NCBI RefSeq assembly: GCF_029784155.1
Contig: NC_073693.1
Span: 187,385,802 to 187,449,801 of the forward strand
Direction: 5' to 3'
From: Uranotaenia lowii
Lineage: Eukaryota; Arthropoda; Insecta; Diptera; Culicidae
Length of the DNA: 64,000 nucleotides
The notes under the pieces are model-generated. The model saw nothing but the letters and a program-made list of their open reading frames with translations. It was not told the origin of the DNA and did not search any database. This document shows positions 21,062 through 30,629 of this stretch, piece by piece; position 1 is the stretch's first letter, and each line of letters begins with the position of its first letter. A program made the translations under genes and the position numbers.

Positions 21062-24000
21062 ATGAAAATATTACAAGCAAATGTTCAAAGTTTAACCAAG
21101 AATAAAGATGAAATTCTCCGGATACTTTCGGAGGATAACTTTACAATCGCTATTCTATCAGAAACTTGGACCAAACCGGGAGAAGAAACTAGTAGAGCAT
21201 ACAATATTATTGGGTTCCATAAAATACTCGAATCGAGGCACGACAGTTATGGTGGTGTAGGAATTTTGCTGAGTAACAAGCTAAATTACCTCAGGCTATC
21301 CACGTCAGTCCCATGTGACAACATTCAACTCGTAGCGATCAAACTTATTAAACTAGATCTAGTGGTAGCGGCAGTATATGTCGCACCTTCCATTGATAGA
21401 ACCGACTTTGAGACTAGTATGCATTCGATTTTCCTTCAACTCAGCCAGTATAGAAGAGTTATTTTCGGAGGTGATGTAAATTGTCATCACACGGCGTGGG
21501 GTGACGATAAAACTGATTTGAAAGGCTCGCTGCTTATGAGTATGATTAACTATTCGGACATGCTGTTACTAAATACTGGCGAAAAAACATTCAAACCATT
21601 AGAATCGGGTAGGAGAGCGACTGCTATTGACATTACGTTATGTTCAGCAAGCCTTCTCCAAGTTGTTCAGTGGAAATTACATCAGCAAACAATAGGATGC
21701 AGTGAACACTTACTTATCGAAGTAAATGTTACCAACGAAAAACACAATGAGTCACAATATTTTACTAACCACACGAAAATTTATGAAGATATTTCTAAAT
21801 TAGAGAGTGAGGAAATCCTTAATTTAGAAGGTCTCAGAAATAAAATAAAAGAGAGTATCAAAAGAAACACAAAAAAAAGTAAATACATTCCGAAACAATG
21901 GTGGGATAAACAGGTTGAAGAATCGTGGATACGCAAAACCGAGGCACTAAAAAATTTTAATAATAACAGTACACTTGAAAATGCTATCATTGTCAGACGA
22001 ACAAGAGCGATATTTCTTCGTAAAAAGAAAGAGGCAACTCGGAAAAATATTGAAAACTTTGCTGCCAGTATAGATCCACAATGCAGTTCAAAAGAACTGT
22101 GGATAAAGATCAACAGAATAGCTGGAAACAAAAACAAAAAAAGGGTAAATAATCCAGTCCAGGAAGATTTTCGAATGGCTGATCAATTTTTAGATTTGCA
22201 CTTCGGGAAGAACGATGTCGATATGGATACACCTGCGTCGTTTGGGACTGTCTGCAATTACAGCCTAATTAACTCAGAAACATGGGAAAACATTCTTTCT
22301 AAAAAGCGATCAAATTCAGCCCCATCTAGTGACCTCATTACGTATGGAATGCTGAAAAAACTAAAATCATGCGTTAGAGACGTCATTATCGACGATTTGA
22401 ATAAAATGTTTATATCAGGATCCCTATCTGCCCGTCTTAAAGAAATTAAGGTGATCGCTATTCCAAAACCTGGCAAGGACCAGTCCACCATTGAAGGGAA
22501 AAGACCAATCTCACTGGTACCAACTTTAACTAAAATAATTAACAGTGCGGTTCTGGTTAAGATTCAGGAACATATTGAAGCACATGCCGTACTGCCTCAG
22601 TTATCGTTTGGGTTTAGACAAAGACTTTCGACTTCAACGTGCGTTAATTATTTAATAAACACCATCAAGGAAAACAAGAGAAAAGGATTTATTACAACAG
22701 CTACTTTTATAGATTTATCTAATGCTTTCAACGCTATAAGAACCACCAAACTAGTAGAAATAATGATATTCCAGAAATTTCCATTTGAAATTGTTACCTG
22801 GGTAGAATCCTTCTTGCGAAACAGACAGCTAAGCATGCAGGTGGGGCAGCAACAAGTTTCTAGAATCATTAGCAATGGTTTACCCCAAGGGGATGTGCTG
22901 TCTCCCACGCTGTTTAACCTATACACCACAGGTCTCCATATATTGGACGACGAAAACACCACGTTGTTACAGTTTGCCGACGATTTCGCGTTGATTACCA
23001 GAGCAAAGACGATTGAGCAAGTAGAAATCAAAGCCCAACAACAACTCACGAGGTTTGTGACAAAGGCCATGAATCTAAATCTACAAGTTAACCCTACCAA
23101 AACGAAAGTAATCCTTTTTCATGGCGGTCGAAAGAAGCTGAACATTAACGTAGGCAATCAACAACTAGAAATAACAACGACTCATAAGTACCTTGGAATC
23201 CAAATTGATCGGTTTCTCAAGTTTGGAGGACATATAAGACAAGTCCAACAAAGTATACAAGAACGACTCAAAATGTTGAAAATTATTAGCGGAGCTCGGG
23301 GAGGGGGTCACCCACAAACGATGACTCTTGTGTATAATGGTCTTCTTCGCAGCTACGCAGAGTATGGATCCTCGATAATAAATAACACTAGCCAAACACA
23401 CAAAGACAAAATTCAAGTCACGTTAAATGCAGGCCTACGAAAGTCAACAGGTTGTTGCAAAACCACACCTCGAAACACTCTTCTAGCGATAGCAGCCCAG
23501 GAACCATGGGAGTTCCGAAGCAACTACGTGGCCAATAAAGAAATAGCAAAGGCCATCTACTACAAAAATCCGCTCTACAGTCAACTTGTGAAAGTTATTG
23601 ATTACAATGGAGACCTACGAAAGTTAAGCTTCATGGAACAACTGTTTCTTGAACATAGAGAAATTTTCGAAAGCATAAGTCCCATGATTCAGACACCTAT
23701 AAGAAATGTATCGATATCAACCGACATAGGAATCCGAACTACAAAATCTAATACGAACACCAGAATCCTCAAACAATCGGTGCTGGGTATTCTTGTTAGT
23801 AAATATCAAAACCATCACCGAGTTTACACGGATGCATCCAAAACCAGCAACAGTTGTGGAGTAGGTATTTACCTAGAAACGAACAAACGCAAAATCTCTC
23901 TTAAACTCGAAAAAGAAACCTGCATCATGACGGCTGAAATAATAGCAATACGTATTGCAGTAGACGAAATCACACGTTCAGGACTGCAAAAATCAGTCAT

Positions 24001-24661
24001 TCTAACTGACTCACTTTCGTCATGCAAAGTGCTAGAGAACAGTTTGAATACAAAACACTGCAGTGCAATAATTGACAACATTAACGAAGCTTGTGAAAAA
24101 CAAGATATTACTGTGCAATGGATCCCAAGCCACATAGGACTTGTTGGAAACGATATCGCTGATGAACTGGCCAAAGAAGGTGCAGAGAAAGCGGACGTTG
24201 GAAAAATCTCTAATATTCTAATGCTAAAAGATGCATACTTACATTTCAAAAATCTCAAAAATCATAAAACTAATGAATGGTACAAAAACTATGCTGAGCA
24301 TCTCTCAAAAGGGAAAAAGTTCTATCACATTCAAGACCACTTTAATGAGAAACCATGGTACTATAAAAAAGATCTAACGAACATAGAAACACGTACAATA
24401 AACAGGCTCATGTCAGGGCACGACAACAGCAAATACTGGCTCTTCAAAATGAAACTTACTGACAATCCAAATTGCGATTTATGCCTCCAACCCGAAAATG
24501 CAGAACACATTAATTTACAATGTAACCGTTACAATTCTATTCGAGCTAAATTTAGCTTCAATTCCAAATTCCAAAACCTATCAGAATTACTAAAAATGAA
24601 AGACCTAGCATTGCTTAAAGAAGTAGTTGAATTTCTAAACCAAACAAACACTAAAATTTGA
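21062..24661 (+). CDS. I-type retrotransposon ORF2: endonuclease, reverse transcriptase, RNase H
   Basis: A 1199-aa replication protein. An APE-type endonuclease occupies about residues 1-230: LQANVQSL near the start, SETWTKPG at about 35, YGGVGILLS at about 65, GGDVNCHHTAWG at about 136 (usual GDFNAHH), AIDITLCS at about 189 and CSEHLLIE at about 213. Reverse transcriptase spans about 460-740: SFGFRQRLSTSTCV (514), FIDLSNAFNAI with catalytic Asp (about 550), GLPQGDVLSPTLFNLY (607) and FADDF (638). RNase H spans about 918-1045: VYTDASK, TAEIIAI, LTDSLSS and WIPSHIGLVGNDIADELAKEG, so all four acidic positions look present. Near 1138, CDLCLQPENAEHINLQC fits the CCHC tail. No stops or frameshifts. 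Codon use is AT-biased, like ORF1. Confidence 0.95.
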   Translation: MKILQANVQSLTKNKDEILRILSEDNFTIAILSETWTKPGEETSRAYNIIGFHKILESRHDSYGGVGILLSNKLNYLRLSTSVPCDNIQLVAIKLIKLDLVVAAVYVAPSIDRTDFETSMHSIFLQLSQYRRVIFGGDVNCHHTAWGDDKTDLKGSLLMSMINYSDMLLLNTGEKTFKPLESGRRATAIDITLCSASLLQVVQWKLHQQTIGCSEHLLIEVNVTNEKHNESQYFTNHTKIYEDISKLESEEILNLEGLRNKIKESIKRNTKKSKYIPKQWWDKQVEESWIRKTEALKNFNNNSTLENAIIVRRTRAIFLRKKKEATRKNIENFAASIDPQCSSKELWIKINRIAGNKNKKRVNNPVQEDFRMADQFLDLHFGKNDVDMDTPASFGTVCNYSLINSETWENILSKKRSNSAPSSDLITYGMLKKLKSCVRDVIIDDLNKMFISGSLSARLKEIKVIAIPKPGKDQSTIEGKRPISLVPTLTKIINSAVLVKIQEHIEAHAVLPQLSFGFRQRLSTSTCVNYLINTIKENKRKGFITTATFIDLSNAFNAIRTTKLVEIMIFQKFPFEIVTWVESFLRNRQLSMQVGQQQVSRIISNGLPQGDVLSPTLFNLYTTGLHILDDENTTLLQFADDFALITRAKTIEQVEIKAQQQLTRFVTKAMNLNLQVNPTKTKVILFHGGRKKLNINVGNQQLEITTTHKYLGIQIDRFLKFGGHIRQVQQSIQERLKMLKIISGARGGGHPQTMTLVYNGLLRSYAEYGSSIINNTSQTHKDKIQVTLNAGLRKSTGCCKTTPRNTLLAIAAQEPWEFRSNYVANKEIAKAIYYKNPLYSQLVKVIDYNGDLRKLSFMEQLFLEHREIFESISPMIQTPIRNVSISTDIGIRTTKSNTNTRILKQSVLGILVSKYQNHHRVYTDASKTSNSCGVGIYLETNKRKISLKLEKETCIMTAEIIAIRIAVDEITRSGLQKSVILTDSLSSCKVLENSLNTKHCSAIIDNINEACEKQDITVQWIPSHIGLVGNDIADELAKEGAEKADVGKISNILMLKDAYLHFKNLKNHKTNEWYKNYAEHLSKGKKFYHIQDHFNEKPWYYKKDLTNIETRTINRLMSGHDNSKYWLFKMKLTDNPNCDLCLQPENAEHINLQCNRYNSIRAKFSFNSKFQNLSELLKMKDLALLKEVVEFLNQTNTKI

Positions 24662-24797
24662 ACATCAAAATTAAAATGAAGACAACATATTGACGGGGTG
24701 GGCCGTCACAGAAAACGCTGGATATATGGTCTTAGTCACCGGTCCATTCAGTGGATCTTCGAAGAAATCCACGACTAGAGGAAGAAGAAGAAGAAGA
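24662..24797 (+). other. I-type element 3' UTR and (GAA)n tail
   Basis: A short 3' region ending in gaagaagaagaagaaga, immediately followed by the second TSD copy. A simple-repeat tail in place of poly(A) is usual for I-clade elements, although TAA-type tails are more typical; GAA repeats are notable. Confidence 0.8.
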
Positions 24798-24809
24798 CAC
24801 TTTACTAGA

Positions 24810-26244
24810 ATGTCCTGCTTGGCCAGAAAACTGTTTACTAAATTTTGGCTCTTATCAGTCATCAATCACCAAAGACTGCGCCATGCCGGAACGAAATCCA
24901 TTCCCGTAGAGCTTCGTAGGAGTTCAGATAAGGTGGGTTCTTGCTTTGTTCATATTCTATCGTTTATTTATATTAATATTTTTTTCTATCAACTTTACTC
25001 TTTTTTCGGCTGTCATTTATACCCTCTAAAAGAAATCGGTTTTGTGGAAACAATCCTATCTACTGAGACAAAGACTCAAATTCACAGAGGATTCGGCATT
25101 ACATCGGCAGAGAAGCAGGACACAATCACTGCTAACAGAAATTTAGTGGCTCCATCACGTGCAGTACCAAACCTGCATTAATGGACGCTTATCGGAACAC
25201 CTCTCAATGGAGCTCGTGCTGATCTCTGATGACGTCCAAGTCGAGAAGAAACGTGCTACGTATGGGGTACAATTTCAAACCAAACAATATCCTTTTCGCA
25301 TGTGAACAGTTTCATCCCATCAGAACAGCTTCCCTTCTCGAACCAACTGATCCTAATAATCACACTGCAGAACTCTGTATTCGTGATGGTCTAGACAGGA
25401 CAGAATCGCGAACCTCGTCATGAACACCTGGTGTGCGTACATTCATGTTGATTGTAAAAGATGCGCGATGTAGGAGTGAACTGAAAATGCATCCTACCTC
25501 TGCTGCCCGATTTCGGGATCGATTGCTGTGAACAAACTCCAACCAATTCCAGTCGCTCCCTCAAACGCTTCTTACTTCAAGGATCTCATCCAACTCAACC
25601 TAGTACTCTCAGTTTTGCTGCGTGGCATGCTCCGTCTTCAACGAGGGATGTCTCATGAGCGAAAGATTCTGATTTGTGGAAGCTTTGGAGAAAGAACCCG
25701 AATAAGATAACCAAGACAGAAAGGAGCTCAACAATCGATATGGCCGCGTTCTACAAAAGTAAATTTAATTAAGGAGTTAAACACAAATCAACGTTTTGAA
25801 CAAAAGGGATTCTAATGCATGCGCTACTGTAGTGCTCTCTAAATGCATACTGGCCTAACTTCAACTAGCTCTTTGTTAATTGTTCTTTTTTTCTACACGT
25901 TTTAGCTCATTCAAGAAAGAAGACAGGTATTCGGGCTAGGAACCTTGCTATCAGTTTAGGTGTACATAGGTGTAAATTAGCGTTTTGTGTTGAAATCTAT
26001 TGGTGAAAAAAAAAACGTATTTCTATGAACCGAACCCCAGGACCATGTACAAACTATTGAAGCAAACAAGTCTGTTTACGGCTTTTCGACGACACACGAG
26101 CTCACAATAATTTGCTTCTGCCTGGATGCTGGCACTGTTATAACGGCTTTCAAAATCTTGTTACAAACACGCCCTTTTCAAGGAACTTTCTTTCTTCTTA
26201 TGTACAATTTGCATTCATCGCTTTGGAGGCTGCATCTGCATTTT
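24810..26244 (-). other. Non-coding interior of the LTR element, middle part
   Basis: No protein motif on either strand. Frames at 24690-25181, 25229-25423, 25360-25542 and 25528-25710 overlap and look like chance. Confidence 0.55.
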
Positions 26245-26416
26245 GCTGGCTTTTCCGCCTGGATAACAGCTGGCGTCCCCGCCTAATCGAAACTGGCGTT
26301 TCCGCCTGGATAACAGCTGGCGTCCCCGCCTAATTCAAGCTGGCGTTTCCGCCTGGTGGAAGCTGGCGTTTCCGCCTGGATAACAGCTAGCGTCCCCGCC
26401 TAATCGAAGCTGGCGT
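26245..26416. repeat. Array of seven to eight units of about 24 bp with GGCG-YYY-CCGCC hairpins
   Basis: Alternating units agctggcgtttccgcctgg and agctggcgtccccgcctaa, each about 20-24 bp. Each contains a small palindrome (ggcg...cgcc). Located about 350 bp inside the 5' LTR of the minus-strand non-autonomous LTR element, in the leader region. The hairpin arms are conserved while the loop alternates ttt/ccc. A role in packaging or dimerisation is conceivable but unproven. Confidence 0.85.
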
Positions 26417-26706
26417 TTTAAACTAGGAGTCGTTTGGGGATATCATTTTTTTTTACTGGCTATCCCAACAAAGGCAAAATAATTAAAACCGATGAGTCTT
26501 ATCAAATGCAAATCAGATCTAAGTCTGGTGCTGGTATACTTTACCAAAGGAAACAATAAATTCTTGTTTGACTCACCCCTTACCTTAATTTGGTTCCGGC
26601 TTCCAATACTTTTTAGAAGAAACTCGCCAGCAGATAAAAACCGTCACTGTCTTATTTTTTGCACAACTTTTATTGAAAATCGACGCCATCTTTTCTGTAA
26701 TTCAGC

Positions 26707-26805
26707 AACCGGAGATTTTCCAAAATTTTCATTAACACTTTTCGGCTCCTGGCAGGATCGCCAATGTAAAACTTCCGATCGTGGCCACCTGGAAAATCTC
26801 CGGTT
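26707..26805 (-). promoter_or_regulatory. Stem enclosing the primer-binding site
   Basis: aaccggagattttcc (26707-26721) is the perfect reverse complement of ggaaaatctccggtt inside the 5' LTR (26791-26805). In the element RNA this 15-bp stem would close a loop of 69 nt holding the U5 end and the candidate primer-binding site (minus strand 26764 to about 26745). U5-leader stems around the primer site are known in retroviruses; its role here is inference. Confidence 0.65.
26745..26764 (-). promoter_or_regulatory. Candidate primer-binding site
   Basis: On the element strand TTGGCGATCCTGCCAGGAGC directly follows the 5' LTR. TGG within one base of the LTR end is the usual complement of a tRNA CCA 3' end. 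The tRNA is not identified. Confidence 0.6.
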
Positions 26806-27043
26806 ACTGATTGATACGTCCTAAGGAACCTACCGGGCTTCCGTTTTGTTGGTAGTTAACCAAACCGACGCGTTCTGCGAACCGTGTCGCTGTCGAGCTT
26901 CTCGCGTGACCGAGATGGACTGATGGAGGGAAAGGGACCAATAGTGGATTCTAAAGTTTATATTAATTCTCGGGGGGTAGCTGGATGTGAATGCTACTAT
27001 GAAATATGTATATTAGTGAGGCGCGGTAAATCAACTCCTTACA
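26765..27043 (-). repeat. 5' LTR of the non-autonomous element
   Basis: 279 bp, appearing identical to 18498-18776. Flanked on the right by TSD gagag at 27044-27048. Confidence 0.93.
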
Positions 27044-27048
27044 GAGAG

Positions 27049-28090
27049 CAGCAGCTCTTGTACGCTTCAGTGTTGCTAAAGTTCGGTTAGACCAGGGGGG
27101 TTTACGTTTTGCATGCTGAGGTGGGGTGGTTAACGCAAGTAGCTGGTTAATTTTTGTCGTAAAAATAGATACTGCCTCGTCAAGAGATTCAGTTTGGTCA
27201 ATGCATTGCCAGTTGATATCACGCAAAGCAGCATTAAGAGCTGCAAAATCGATTTTCTTCAGATTCAAAGATTGTTCGAGAGTAGGATCGCAAAATTCAA
27301 TCGCTAAATCGAACGTTAAGTCAACTGTTATGACAGGATGGTGGGCGTCAATAGGGGTCAGTGCCTCAGGCGCCGATCCAATCACGCAATGGTGAGAAGC
27401 CGCATCGTTCACAAAAAGTAGGTCCAATGTTCGATTGTTTGAATTTTTGGCCGAAATCATTTGCTTCAAGTTCATCATTGCCATTCGATCTATCATTAAC
27501 GAGCTAGAAGCAGATAGCGAAGATGTTCCAAGATCAGGATAAGAATCACCGTTTGAATGCGGCACCCAATTTAAATTCGGTTGATTAAAATCTCCGAATA
27601 GCAGGCAATAGTCGCGGTAACGGATTTTGTCACGGATCTCGGAAGCCAAGTCCATGTACGATTCCATTACTGATTGAACGCCAGCAGTGTCAGGGCTCAT
27701 GTAGACGACGCCGAAGAAAACATCGCATGATGACGTAATAATTTTCGCCCATAGCATCTCCAGATCGGTGTGTATGGAAACCTGCAGTGAATTCCACCTA
27801 TTGGCTACCGCAATAAGAACGCCGCCACCACGACGTTTTCCTGTTGTGAGCGCATCTCGATCGTTACGATATACGTCATAAACATCTCCGAAGAGCTGCT
27901 GTGAGAAGATTTCGTCGTTCAGCCAGGTCTCGGTGAGAACGATGACGTCGTAGTCGGCCTCGCGTGCTGATAGATAGAAATCATCTATTTTGGTGCGGAG
28001 ACCCCGAACGTTCTGATAGTAAACAGAGAGAGCGGGATGGTTGTCCGGAGCGATGAGATCGTACGATGATGCACGAGAGATTTTCTGCAA
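27049..28090 (-). pseudogene. Non-LTR endonuclease (5' half of ORF2)
   Basis: An APE-type endonuclease that nicks the target for first-strand priming. From Met at 28090: LSVYYQNVRGLRTKIDDFYL, IVLTETWLND (Glu of the active site), RRGGGVLIAVANRW, FFGVVYMSPD, LLFGDFNQPNLNW, NRTLDLLFVNDAASH and the terminal IDAHHPVITVDLTF with the catalytic His. All key blocks are present. The frame runs into the LTR insertion (ending at TLKRTRAAA) and continues beyond it at 18497. Same family as the relic at 6895-7580. Confidence 0.9.
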
Positions 28091-28128
28091 GATGGGCTCA
28101 TTTAATTGACGCGTAGCTTATGTGGTGA

Positions 28129-28318
28129 GTGGTGAGTGCTTCGGCGGGACATATACATATTGTATTCTATACTGACGGTTCGTTATCGAACGGCCGTGCA
28201 GGTGCAGGAATTTACTGTCACGAGTTGAACACAGAACATGTTCAAACTTTAGGTAAATATTGTACAGTCTTTCAGGCTGAGCTATATGCTATTATGTATG
28301 GAGTGCACCCATAGAAGA
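28129..28318 (+). pseudogene. LOA/R1-type RNase H fragment (right half)
   Basis: HIVFYTDGSLSNGRAGAGIY, LGKYCTVFQAELYAIMYGV: the first Asp and the Glu box of RNase H1, with the C-terminal half missing. It is in the orientation and order expected to follow the reverse-transcriptase end at 16056-16500. The minus-strand non-LTR element and its nested insertions therefore separate the halves. The first codon is not an ATG start; the frame simply enters from the junction. Confidence 0.8.
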
Positions 28319-28544
28319 GGTTGCAAAAATCCAATGCCTATTTAGCAAATCTCTGTGCCGATAATGCGCTGAAATGTACACTGTGCCGAAGACGATATGT
28401 TTGAAAAACCGTAACTGACATAAGGACTCGGCTCCCAACCAAAATGATGACCACTACATTCAAGCGAAACAAGAAAAACATGTTATGGGATTTCTTTCCT
28501 ATTGGATAATTCATCCCAGAAACAAGAAAATAAAAATTAAAACC

Positions 28545-28640
28545 ACAGCGCCGTAGTGAGAATCGAACTCAAATCATCAATTATATCGTCTTGCTAGTCC
28601 GACATTCTAACCAGTGTACTATTCGAGCTTCATGCAGGAC
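28545..28640 (-). mobile_element. tRNA-like SINE head or tRNA pseudogene
   Basis: On the minus strand an A-box-like segment (agtacactggttagaatg) lies about 45 nt before a B-box-like gagttcgattctcac, then an AT-rich body (ggttttaatttttattttc). The arrangement resembles a tRNA-derived RNA polymerase III promoter. Cloverleaf pairing is poor. No TSD identified. Confidence 0.4.
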
Positions 28641-28884
28641 GAGGGATATTTGTCATAGGCTTTCTGTTACCGATCAATCACAAAAAAAACGTACAACGGC
28701 GGCTTCCCGGCGTTTGGCCTCCTTTCAATGCATTCCTTTGTCTCAATATGGAAACGGGAAAGGGAGCGGGAGTGAAGGAACGGGAAACCCATTGAATGAG
28801 AACTGTGCTTTGCTTACTGCCTGCTATTACGTACACACGCTACATATACACAGCTGCTAAAGCCGGGCAGCTTGGCCGGTGATT

Positions 28885-29022
28885 GTTTGCCGGTAAATTG
28901 ATGGAATGTTTTTGTTGTTGCTTTTGCTACATACACACGCACAGCTTAGCCGTGTTTGCCGGTGGATTGAATTAGAAGGATGTTTTTGTTGTTGCTTTTG
29001 CTACATTCACACGCACAGTGTT
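28885..29022. repeat. Imperfect 73-bp tandem duplication
   Basis: tgtttttgttgttgcttttg followed by ctacat(a/t)cacacgcacag occurs at 28908 and 28981. Each copy is preceded by gtttgccggt(a/g)(a/g)attga. The plus-strand frame across it (leucine-rich, then HTHA) is a by-product of the repeat. Confidence 0.75.
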
Positions 29023-29310
29023 CGGTTCGCTGGCTGCCTGGTGTTGGCCGGTATTTATTTCCATCCTTCTTCGTCTTGTGATGCGATGGGAAGGGACGCG
29101 AAAACGTTTTTATTTTGTTTCATTCAGACATACGCAATTCGGTTGCGCTGGGAGGTTAATGCCGGTGGGCGCAAATCGAATCAGTGCCGGTCGCGTTATC
29201 TTCTTGTACCAATGATGCTATGTAATTGACTACACGCCATTGGCACAGAAGCTGAATTTTGGGTGTAGTAATAAGACAAATAATTTATTTTATCAGAGAG
29301 TTATCATCAA
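29023..29310. other. Spacer, nothing recognised
   Basis: Moderately GC sequence between the tandem duplication and the Helitron 3' end. No motif recognised. Confidence 0.4.
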
Positions 29311-30629
29311 CTAGCAGATTTTACCCGGCCTTGCTCGGGTTCACATAAAATAAGTCATTTGACTTTTCGAAATTTTGAAAGTGTTTCATTTGTTACCGAT
29401 TCAATACGGTCTTTAACAAAAAAATCGGAAACAATACATTATTAAATTCAAATATTTGTTCGCGGTTAGTTTTTTTTATAAATTTTGTTTGCATCATTAT
29501 AATGGCTCACTTAATCTACATTTAATTCTTGTAAGTAAACTGTTATACACTTTATTTAACAAGCCTAACGTTGAGATATCGACAGTTATACCAGCTGTCC
29601 ACTAGTCCACTAATTTCGACCACTTCTCACCGGAACTACTCAACTGCTAGAGAGCACGGCTAAGAGAGTAATTGGACTTAGGAAAAAGGAGGGTCCTTCG
29701 TACATGCGATGTCTGAGCTTCGTTCACTGTTGTCGGGACTCGGAAGTAGAACGCATGTGTATTGCGGTGTTGAGAAAAAGAGTGTGAAGTGTACGGCTTA
29801 GAGTGCCGTTGTGAAGGGAAAGAAGCATCCCCAACCGCTCCGAAAAGCGCTCCGTTGCTTCCAGGCGCTTTGTCGGATTTTATTTCATCCCGGCCACACT
29901 CGCTAGAAACTCGCCAAAAGGTTTCTGAGGACTTCCATACGACACCTCTGGATTCCTTCCCACGTGGTATTATTACCGGTTCATTCAGAACCACATTGAA
30001 CGTTCCCGGACTGTGGGCCACATTCCTGCCACAATCGAACCGATTTCGACGTCAACAAGAAATTGGCTGAACGAACCCCTGGTGAAACAAGTTGCGATTG
30101 TCATACCCGGAAATCAACATCTTGGCAATTTCGACAATCGGTGATCCTGAACTCCGGCGATTTTTAACCGTGATCATCTGAGGTCCTCCATCAGCTCGGC
30201 CGGCTGCACCACTATCAAAGGCCTGGACAAATGGTATCCCAACAAAACGGCAAGTTAAATAAACCTAAAATGACCCGTATGTAATCGTCTTAATAATTGT
30301 TAAGTGAGCCCCTTGTTTGTCTTTGGTGATCGTATTTTCCACCCTGTTGAGATCAGCTATTGGTCGTTCCCGTCCTCCCCGAGATCATAGAGACGACTCT
30401 GAGAGAACGTAAGTACCCTTGAGCTAGCTGGTAGTTACGGCCAAAACCTTAACTTTCACATTCATGTTTGGCCATGTAAGCTTTGTAAGTTTAATAAGTC
30501 TTTTTTAAGTTTTGACTGGGATAATAAACAAAGTTTTCATATTATTGAAAAGCTAATAGTTATGAGGTTTGCCTAAATAATTTCCCTCGAATGCTTATTC
30601 ATCCCACTACGAAAAACATTTTAAATTAA

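Larger units (their letters stand above)
19438..24797 (+). mobile_element. I-type non-LTR retrotransposon, apparently full length
   Basis: Two long adjacent ORFs (19705-21051 and 21062-24661), a 5' leader of about 267 bp, a 136-bp 3' region ending in a (gaa)n run, and a perfect 12-bp TSD cactttactaga at 19426-19437 and 24798-24809. ORF2 has endonuclease, reverse transcriptase, RNase H and a C-terminal zinc-knuckle-like motif, an order seen in I-clade and related groups. No stops or frameshifts. It is nested in an LTR element with identical LTRs, so it must be younger still. Best candidate in the window for a recently active autonomous element. Confidence 0.93.
18498..27043 (-). mobile_element. 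Non-autonomous LTR retrotransposon (host of an I-type insertion)
   Basis: Two 279-bp LTRs (18498-18776 and 26765-27043), identical as far as I can read, start TG and end CA and are flanked by the 5-bp TSD gagag (18493-18497, 27044-27048). On the minus strand a primer-site-like TTGGCGATCCTGCCAGGAGC follows the right-hand (5') LTR, and a polypurine tract GGGGAAGAAGGGGAA precedes the left-hand (3') LTR. Without the 5.4-kb I-type insertion the interior is about 2.6 kb, with no gag or pol frame. It must have used proteins from another element. Superfamily unknown; the 5-bp TSD is compatible with BEL/Pao, copia or gypsy. Confidence 0.92.
16501..28100 (-). mobile_element. Jockey/I-group non-LTR retrotransposon, split by an LTR element
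   Basis: Minus-strand element with endonuclease at 27049-28090 and reverse transcriptase at 16594-18497. The two halves are one ORF broken only by the LTR element at 18498-27043 plus one gagag TSD copy. The 3' end has a (caaata)n-like tail (plus strand gtatttgtatttgtatttg, about 16507-16527) followed by a small palindrome, gaggaccaaatgtcctc. No ORF1 lies upstream, so the copy is probably 5'-truncated at about 28100. The clade is not resolved from motifs alone. No convincing TSD against the flanking LOA sequence. Confidence 0.8.

Noticed and set aside
26245..26416. CRISPR-like array of short repeats with hairpins
   Set aside because: Units are contiguous with no unique spacers and lie in a eukaryotic LTR element; this is a minisatellite.
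28906..29229. Leucine-rich ORF suggesting a signal peptide
   Set aside because: Produced by the gttgttgctttt tandem duplication; the frame repeats itself out of register.
30150..30540. BEL/Pao LTR
   Set aside because: A tgttgagatcagctattggt start looked LTR-like, but I could not find a second copy, TSD or primer site in the window.
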